Positions 58,579 to 64,000 of a stretch of DNA of 64,000 nucleotides are shown here, in pieces. Under the pieces are notes generated by a model, which saw nothing but the letters and a program-made list of their open reading frames with translations, was not told the DNA's origin and did not search any database. Positions within the stretch are counted from its first letter, which is position 1, and each line of letters starts with the position of its first letter. The translations under genes and the position numbers were made by a program. The stretch lies in assembly GCF_036421915.1 (NCBI RefSeq), contig NZ_JAZGOM010000005.1. One strand, 5' to 3'. The stretch is from Georgenia_A wangjunii (GTDB lineage: Bacteria; Actinomycetota; Actinomycetes; Actinomycetales; Actinomycetaceae).

Positions 58579-58627
58579 CAGACGTGGCGTGACCGGCCGC
58601 GCGGTGGTCCGGTCACGCCCGCCCGGC

Positions 58628-60337
58628 TCACTCGAGGATGGCGCCGCGCGAGGCCGACTGGACGAGTTTCGTGTACTTGGCCAGCACGCCGCGGGTGTAA
58701 CGCGGGGGCAGCGGCTCCCAGTCGGCGGCGCGCTCTGCGAGCTCCTCCTCGGGGACGAGCAGGTCGAGCGTCTTGTTCGCGACGTCGAGGCGGATCCTGT
58801 CGCCGTCGCGGACGAAGGCGATGGGGCCCTGGTCGACGGCCTCGGGGGCGACGTGGCCGACGCACAGGCCCGTCGTGCCGCCGGAGAAGCGCCCGTCGGT
58901 GAGGAGGAGGACGTCCTTGCCGAGCCCGGCGCCCTTGATGGCGCCGGTGATGGCGAGCATCTCGCGCATGCCCGGTCCGCCCTTGGGGCCCTCGTAGCGG
59001 ATGACGACGACGTCGCCGGCAGCGATCGTGCCGTCCTCGAGGGCGTCCATCGCGGCGCGCTCACGCTCGAAGACGCGCGCGGTGCCCTCGAAGACGTCCG
59101 AGTCGAAGCCCGCTGACTTGACGACGGCACCCTCGGGGGCGAGCGAGCCTCCGAGGATCGTGATGCCGCCGGTGGCGTGGATCGGGTTGTCGAGCGCGCG
59201 CAGGATCTTGCCGTCGGCGTCCGGCGGGTTGATGCTCTCCAGGTTCTCGGCGACGGTCTTGCCGGTCACCGTGAGGCAGTCGCCGTTGAGGAGGCCCGCA
59301 TCGAGGAGCGCCTTCATGACGACGGGGACGCCGCCGATGCGGTCGACGTCGTTCATGACGTACCGGCCGAACGGCTTGAGGTCGCCGAGGTGCGGGACGC
59401 GGTCCGCGATGCGGCTGAAGTCGGCCAGCGTGAGGTCCACGTCGGCCTCGTGGGCGATCGCGAGGAGGTGGAGCACGGCGTTCGTCGACCCGCCGAAGGC
59501 CATGACGACCGCGATCGCGTTCTCGAGCGCGGGCTTGGTGATGATGTCCCGGGCCGTGATGCCCTGGCGGAGGAGCTCGACGACCGCCTCACCACTGCGG
59601 TGCGCGAACATGTCGCGCCGGCGGTCGGCCGACGGCGGCGCCGCCGAGCCGGGCAGGGACATGCCCATGGCCTCGGCGACGGAGGCCATCGTGTTGGCGG
59701 TGTACATGCCGCCACAGGCGCCCTCTCCGGGACAGATGGCGCGCTCGATGCGGTCGAGGTCGCCCTTGCTCATGAGCCCGCGTGAGCAGGCCCCGACGGC
59801 CTCGAAGGCGTCGATGAGGGTGACGTCCTTCTCCGTGCCGTCCTCGAGCTTGACCCAGCCCGGCATGATCGTCCCGGCGTAGAGGAACACGCTCGCGAGG
59901 TCGAGCCGCGCGGCGGCCATGAGCATGCCCGGGAGGGACTTGTCGCACCCGGCGAGGAGGACGGAGCCGTCGAGGCGCTCCGCCTGCATGACGGTCTCGA
60001 CGGAGTCGGCGATGACGTCACGGGAGACGAGGGAGAAGTGCATGCCCTCGTGGCCCATGGAGATGCCGTCGGAGACGGAGATCGTCCCGAACTGGAGCGG
60101 GTACCCTCCCCCGGCGTGCACACCCTCCTTCGCGCCCTGCGCGAGGCGGTCGAGCGAGAGGTTGCACGGGGTGATCTCGTTCCACGAGCTGGCGATGCCG
60201 ATCTGGGGCTTGACCCAGTCGTCGTCACCCATGCCGACCGCCCGGAGCATGCCGCGCGAGGCGGTGGCTTCGATGCCGTCCGTGACCTGCCGGCTCCGGG
60301 GCTTGATGTCGCTCGTCGCGCGGGGCTGTGTGCTCAT
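58628..60337 (-). CDS. ilvD: Dihydroxy-acid dehydratase
   Basis: IlvD dehydrates dihydroxyisovalerate and dihydroxymethylvalerate using an Fe-S cluster. The 569-residue protein has SSWNEITPCNLSLDRLAQGA, VLLAGCDKSLPGMLMAAARL and CPGEGACGGMYTANTMASVA with the cluster cysteines, and DGRFSGGTTGLCVGHVAPEA near the end. ATG 60337 has TAGACT 7 nt upstream (leaderless). It is separate from ilvBNC, with the convergently placed quinone reductase gene between. Confidence 0.97.
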   Translation of the reverse strand: MSTQPRATSDIKPRSRQVTDGIEATASRGMLRAVGMGDDDWVKPQIGIASSWNEITPCNLSLDRLAQGAKEGVHAGGGYPLQFGTISVSDGISMGHEGMHFSLVSRDVIADSVETVMQAERLDGSVLLAGCDKSLPGMLMAAARLDLASVFLYAGTIMPGWVKLEDGTEKDVTLIDAFEAVGACSRGLMSKGDLDRIERAICPGEGACGGMYTANTMASVAEAMGMSLPGSAAPPSADRRRDMFAHRSGEAVVELLRQGITARDIITKPALENAIAVVMAFGGSTNAVLHLLAIAHEADVDLTLADFSRIADRVPHLGDLKPFGRYVMNDVDRIGGVPVVMKALLDAGLLNGDCLTVTGKTVAENLESINPPDADGKILRALDNPIHATGGITILGGSLAPEGAVVKSAGFDSDVFEGTARVFERERAAMDALEDGTIAAGDVVVIRYEGPKGGPGMREMLAITGAIKGAGLGKDVLLLTDGRFSGGTTGLCVGHVAPEAVDQGPIAFVRDGDRIRLDVANKTLDLLVPEEELAERAADWEPLPPRYTRGVLAKYTKLVQSASRGAILE

Positions 60338-60344
60338 GCGGGGA

Positions 60345-60350
60345 AGTCTA
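60345..60350 (-). promoter_or_regulatory. -10 box of ilvD (leaderless)
   Basis: TAGACT on the minus strand, 7 nt before ATG 60337. Confidence 0.5.
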
Positions 60351-60405
60351 GGACTTCTGACGGCCGGCGATGCCCCGTGCTCGGGACCCGAGACCGTGCC
60401 GGAGC

Positions 60406-60453
60406 GGTGCTCCCCTCCCGCCGGCGTCGGACGCGCGGCGGGAGGGGAGCACC
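60406..60453 (-). terminator. Terminator of the M14 carboxypeptidase gene
   Basis: GGTGCTCCCCTCCCGCCG (60406-60423) pairs perfectly with 60436-60453 around a 12-nt loop, 4 bp after the stop codon. Confidence 0.85.
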
Positions 60454-60457
60454 CTGA

Positions 60458-63298
60458 CTACCGGCGCCCCGCGAGGGTCGCCGAGCGACGGCCTGCGAGG
60501 CCCGCCGCGAGGCCACCCACCATGAGCAGCGCCAGCGCCGCGAGCAGGGCGGGAGCCGATCCGGTGGCACCCGTGCTCGGCAGCTCACCACCGGCGCCCG
60601 GGGCGGGCGTCGTCGGCGTGGCCGTCGGGTCACCGGTCGGCACCGGGTCGACCGTCGGCGTCGGAGTCGGGTCGACGGTCGGCGTCGGCGTGGGCTCCTC
60701 GGTCGGCTGCTCCGTCGGCTCCTCCGTGGGCGCCTCGACGACGGCCCCCTCCGGACCGGCCCAGAACAGGGCCGCCGCGACATCGGCGAACATCCCGCGC
60801 GGGTGCGTGCGGAACGTCGGGTACGTGCCGAAGAGGAAGGCGTGCGAACCGGCGTCGGTGACGGCGGAGACCGCCACGGGCTGGCCGGAGGCCGCATCCG
60901 GACCACCAGTGCCATCCCCGTTCGGGAGCCAGTGGCCGCTGACGAGCGGGTCAGCGCTGTAGCGCTGCTCCACCGCCACGTCCTCGCCGAGGTCGGTGAA
61001 GTACACCGGCGTGTAGACGAACGCCTCGGTGTCGGCGGTGCCGGCCAGGACACCGTCAGCCGCGGTATCCACCGTGACGATGCCGTTCGCGCTGCGCGGG
61101 CCCTGGACGAGGCCGACGTCGAACAGGCCGAGCTCGGTGGCGATGGCGGCCCCCGCGGCCGCGCGGCCGGCGAAGCCCTTGCCCGCCGCGAAGTACTCGG
61201 CGAGGGCGTCGCGGCCCGCCGCCTGCGTGTCGTCGAACCGCAGGGCGGAGCCGAGCCACAGGACGTCGATCTCGTCGAGGTCGACGGTGCCGTCGGTGAG
61301 ACCGGCCTCGGTCACCCGGACGAGGTCGCCGAAGCCGAGCTGCGTGAGGGTGAGGAAGTCCTCGCCCGCGTACGCGGCCGACGACGTGTACCCGACCGTG
61401 AGGTCGCTCAGTCCGACGACGTCGTCGCCGCGGAGCTCGGCGCCGTCGGTCGCGGTGAAGGTCACGCCGAGGAGGTCGGCGATGTCCTGCGCCAGGGGGG
61501 CGCCGTCCGGCGCGATGACGTAGGTCCCGTCCCCGATGTCGCTCACCGCGACGCCGAGATCGAGGAGCGCGTTGACGGCCAGGACCTCCGCGGCGCCGTT
61601 GAGCTCGAGGCTGAGGTAGGGGGCGTCGTCGGGCACGGAGCCGGTCGGCAGCGGCGCGTCGACCGGGCTGGTCGTGACCTCGATGGCGGCGTCGCCGGTG
61701 TCCCCGACGGAGTCGACCGTGGCACCCCAGAGCAGTGCGTGGCTCCAGGCCGCGATGTCGTACATCGTCGGGACGCGCTCGCTGATGTCGGTGCCCTCGT
61801 CGAGGATGACGTTCGCCAGGCCGCGGAGCGGCTGGTGCATGTCGACGACGTACGAGCCGGCCTCGTAGGTCACGCCGCCGGCGGTGAACGGCGCGTCAGC
61901 GACGTCGACCTCGACGCCGTGGGAGAGCAGCAGGGCGACGAGCGCCGCCGCGTTGGTCGCGGACTCCTGCGCCTCGCCCGCGGGGATGACGTAGGCACGG
62001 GGGAACGTCGTCCCGGTGACGTCGGCGGCGTCCCACTCCTCGGCCCACTGGTCCGGTCCGGGGTAGTTGTCCGGGTCCGGGCTGGCGGGGATCTCGACGA
62101 GGGGCTCCCCCGCCGCGCCGCGGCGGAAGATCTCGATCTGGTTCTCGAGGATCTCGTCACGGTTCGCGTCGACGTACTCGACGGTGCTCTCGATGACCTC
62201 GCTCCCGACGGCGGTGTTGACGGCGGTGCGCCGGGCGCTCTCGACCGGGTCGTCGGTGCGGCCGAGCCCGAGCTCGACGGTGTAGGAGATCGCACCCTGG
62301 AACTGGACGTACTGCGCCGTGAAGATCGGCGGCCACCCGTCCCAGCCGGACGGGGTGTCCCGGTAAGGGATGGTGATGCCGCCGGACTCGGTGAGCGGGT
62401 TGCCCTCGATCGCGGCGTCGACAACCTCCTCCTCGATGTAGAGAGCCGCGGCGTACGCGTGCGGCATGAGGAGGTCGTGGTCGTAGTTCTCGCCCTGAGG
62501 CGGACCGGTCGGCTCGACCTGGAGCACGCCGGTGTAACCGTGGAGGTCGATGAAGAACACCGGCTGGAGGTCGCTCGTGAGGTCGCGGATGAGCGCGGTC
62601 TCCGGCGTCGTGTTCGTGACGAAGTCGCGGTTCGGGTCGAGGTTGAGTGCCGTAGCGCGGGTCCCGTTGACCCGACCGTCCGGGTTGTTCGTCACCGTGA
62701 AGTACAGACGGTGGTCCTGGACGAGCGCCGTCGCCTCCTCATCGCCGTCCTCGACCGCGGCGAGGAGGTCCTCGATGTACTGGAGCGAGGCGTCCGTCCC
62801 CTCCCACTCGTTGCCATGGATGTTGCCGTTGAACCACACCGGCGTCTTGTAACCGGCGAGCAGCTCGGCGTCGTCCGCGGCGGCGGCGGCGTCGTGCTTG
62901 ACGGCATCGCGCCACGCGTCCTGCTGGGCGCTCTCCTCTGCCGTCTCCGGCGCCGTCACCGTGACGAGGTAGATCTCGCGTCCCTCGGTGGACTCCCCGA
63001 CGACCTCGGCGGAGACGAGGTCGCTCTCGGCCATGAACGCGTTGATCGCGGGAGCGATCTGGTGGTACGGCACCGCACCCCGGTGGATCGACGCGTCGTC
63101 CGGGTCCTCCGCCGGGACGGCGAGCGGCTCGGCGCGCGGGTAGGGCCGGCCGTCGTCCTCGACAACCTGCGGCAGCACCACGGTGGGGCTGAGCGCGGTG
63201 GGGTGTACCAGGGCTGCGCCGGCCGGAGCGGCCAGAGCCACCACCAGCGCCGACGCAGTAGCCAAGGCGCAAACCGCGCCCGGACGTCTAACGTGCAT
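60458..63298 (-). CDS. Cell-wall-anchored M14 zinc carboxypeptidase
   Basis: A 946-residue surface metallopeptidase. Signal peptide residues 1-29 (ALVVALAAPAGAAL), then the M14 domain: VPYHQIAPAINAFMAESDLV, Zn ligands in WFNGNIHGNEWEGTD (His161, Glu164) and FFIDLHGYTGVLQVEP (His), and the catalytic Glu in ISYTVELGLGRTDD. A ~400-residue C-terminal part of unknown fold (AYVIPAGEAQESATNAAALV and on) precedes a Thr/Pro/Glu repeat linker and the sortase signal ELPSTGATG (~906-910), hydrophobic helix and Arg tail. It trims peptides outside the cell. ATG 63298 follows GGAGGG. Confidence 0.93.
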   Translation of the reverse strand: MHVRRPGAVCALATASALVVALAAPAGAALVHPTALSPTVVLPQVVEDDGRPYPRAEPLAVPAEDPDDASIHRGAVPYHQIAPAINAFMAESDLVSAEVVGESTEGREIYLVTVTAPETAEESAQQDAWRDAVKHDAAAAADDAELLAGYKTPVWFNGNIHGNEWEGTDASLQYIEDLLAAVEDGDEEATALVQDHRLYFTVTNNPDGRVNGTRATALNLDPNRDFVTNTTPETALIRDLTSDLQPVFFIDLHGYTGVLQVEPTGPPQGENYDHDLLMPHAYAAALYIEEEVVDAAIEGNPLTESGGITIPYRDTPSGWDGWPPIFTAQYVQFQGAISYTVELGLGRTDDPVESARRTAVNTAVGSEVIESTVEYVDANRDEILENQIEIFRRGAAGEPLVEIPASPDPDNYPGPDQWAEEWDAADVTGTTFPRAYVIPAGEAQESATNAAALVALLLSHGVEVDVADAPFTAGGVTYEAGSYVVDMHQPLRGLANVILDEGTDISERVPTMYDIAAWSHALLWGATVDSVGDTGDAAIEVTTSPVDAPLPTGSVPDDAPYLSLELNGAAEVLAVNALLDLGVAVSDIGDGTYVIAPDGAPLAQDIADLLGVTFTATDGAELRGDDVVGLSDLTVGYTSSAAYAGEDFLTLTQLGFGDLVRVTEAGLTDGTVDLDEIDVLWLGSALRFDDTQAAGRDALAEYFAAGKGFAGRAAAGAAIATELGLFDVGLVQGPRSANGIVTVDTAADGVLAGTADTEAFVYTPVYFTDLGEDVAVEQRYSADPLVSGHWLPNGDGTGGPDAASGQPVAVSAVTDAGSHAFLFGTYPTFRTHPRGMFADVAAALFWAGPEGAVVEAPTEEPTEQPTEEPTPTPTVDPTPTPTVDPVPTGDPTATPTTPAPGAGGELPSTGATGSAPALLAALALLMVGGLAAGLAGRRSATLAGRR

Positions 63299-64000
63299 GA
63301 TCTTCCCTCCGTGGAAACAACGAGATCTCTGGCGTGAGTCCGCACCCCGGTTGGGGGCGACGGAGCTCGCGCGGCGCACGGCCGTCGTGGTCGGACGAGC
63401 GGGCGGCCAAGACTGTGATGAGCATCGTCGATGGGCAGGTGGGACCCCGCGCAGCAGGTCCGGAACCCTGCGGCTAGGAACCTCGGTGTCACCCACCCAT
63501 CAGGACGTCGATGACCAATGTCACCACAGCAGTGTTGCGCGCACGTTACCCGACCGATCCTTGAGCACAGGCGGCTTTGACCCGCTCGCCGCAGCTCGTA
63601 GCAGGAGGTCGACCGCCAGCACCGCAGGAGGTCGGTACCGGTACCGCCGTAACGCCGTAGCGCCGGGGTGACCCCGCACTCCGGCCATGGCCCGCTCTCG
63701 CCCCTCTTCCCGAGCGCGGCGCGGTGAAGGAGCCGCCCAGATCCCTCGATCGGGAGCGTCGAGGGCGCGGCCGATGCGGCTCTTCCTCGGGTTCGAGTAC
63801 ACGGGGGATCGGATCCCGAAAGGGTGTGCGGCCGCTGCGGATTGAACCGGGGCCTGGACACACGAATGGGCCGCACCCGAAGGCGCGGCCCGCAGCAAGG
63901 TCGATTCTGGGTCCGGAACAAGGTCGATTCTGGGTCCGGATACAGGTATGGGCCGCAACCGAAGGGTTGCGGCCCATAACTGAAAGGGTGTTCGGCGGTG
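63299..64000. other. 702-bp non-coding right end
   Basis: No credible gene. The first ~550 bp presumably hold the M14 promoter, but I could not pick -10/-35 boxes. From 63856 on there is a composite repeat array with two hairpins. Open frames here run through repeats and hairpins. Confidence 0.5.
63856..63978. repeat. Composite repeat: two hairpin units around two 22-bp direct repeats
   Basis: Hairpin-bearing 28-bp units at 63856-63883 and 63938-63965 are alike (ATGGGCCGCA-C/A-CCGAAGG core). Between them a 22-bp sequence starting CAAGGTCGATTCTGGGTCCG occurs at 63896-63917 and 63919-63940 (23-bp period). The hairpins span 63868-63891 and 63947-63978; the latter, TATGGGCCGCAACC-GAAG-GGTTGCGGCCCATA in two halves, is perfect. 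Confidence 0.7.

Noticed and set aside
60803..63337. 844-codon plus-strand frame over the M14 peptidase
   Set aside because: Antisense shadow; the minus strand has zinc motifs, a signal peptide and an LPSTG signal.

Overview
The window is very G+C-rich, codon-biased chromosomal DNA from an actinobacterium, most likely a member of the Micrococcales (Bogoriellaceae/Cellulomonadaceae-like; the genus cannot be fixed by reading). Supporting signs are the leuCD-IclR-gltX-tRNA block, AMIN-like secreted proteins, LPXTG-type surface proteins, and many genes whose GTG or ATG start lies 6-7 nt after a TANNNT -10 box (leaderless transcription). There are no transposases, phage genes or CRISPR arrays. Single ambiguous bases (N) occur at 12854 and 37208; the second sits on a 104-bp duplication that looks like an assembly fault.

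Layout. 1-9000: cell-envelope block thiL (partial), DUF3515 lipoprotein, ddl, gpsA, plsC, interrupted by accessory genes (a Cys/Met-type PLP enzyme, an AMIN-like lipoprotein with a membrane partner, and a divergent MFS/TetR pair). 9000-12800: ABC exporter plus NarL-type two-component operon. 12900-17440: murA, leuD, leuC and a divergent IclR regulator with a clear operator. 17760-24500: tRNA-Glu, tRNA-Gln, gltX, a PatB-like C-S lyase, a PfkB kinase, methionine aminopeptidase, a membrane protein and an FAH-family enzyme. 24500-26825: a protein usually labelled 3-methyladenine glycosylase and an APC permease. 26985-33729: surface locus with a 1960-residue PHP + calcineurin-like metallohydrolase carrying GLUG repeats, followed by a small sortase-type protein. 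33889-36907: DUF418-type membrane protein, second AMIN-like protein, VOC protein, and a three-gene membrane protein/XRE operon. 37074-46572: family A DNA polymerase, ATP-dependent DNA ligase, acetyltransferase, DUF3516 helicase, YbaK, pentapeptide protein, HhH-GPD protein and PLPBP. 46955-60337: lipoate ligase and the branched-chain amino acid genes cimA, ilvE, leuB, ilvC, ilvN, ilvB and ilvD. 60458-63298: LPSTG-anchored M14 carboxypeptidase. The last 700 bp are non-coding and repeat-rich.

The unifying theme is branched-chain amino acid synthesis. leuC, leuD, leuB, ilvB, ilvN, ilvC, ilvD, ilvE and cimA are all here; leuA is not. Both cimA and ilvBNC are preceded by what read as leader-peptide attenuators: a leaderless mini-ORF with runs of Leu/Ile or Leu/Val/Ile codons, a pause hairpin, and a terminator with a U-tract. 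leuCD is instead probably controlled by the divergent IclR (LtbR/NdgR-like) protein.

Most promising for follow-up: the giant two-hydrolase surface protein and its sortase-anchored neighbour, the two attenuators, the dispersed ATCATGCAGAA element, the composite repeat at the right end, and the duplication that breaks the polymerase gene.
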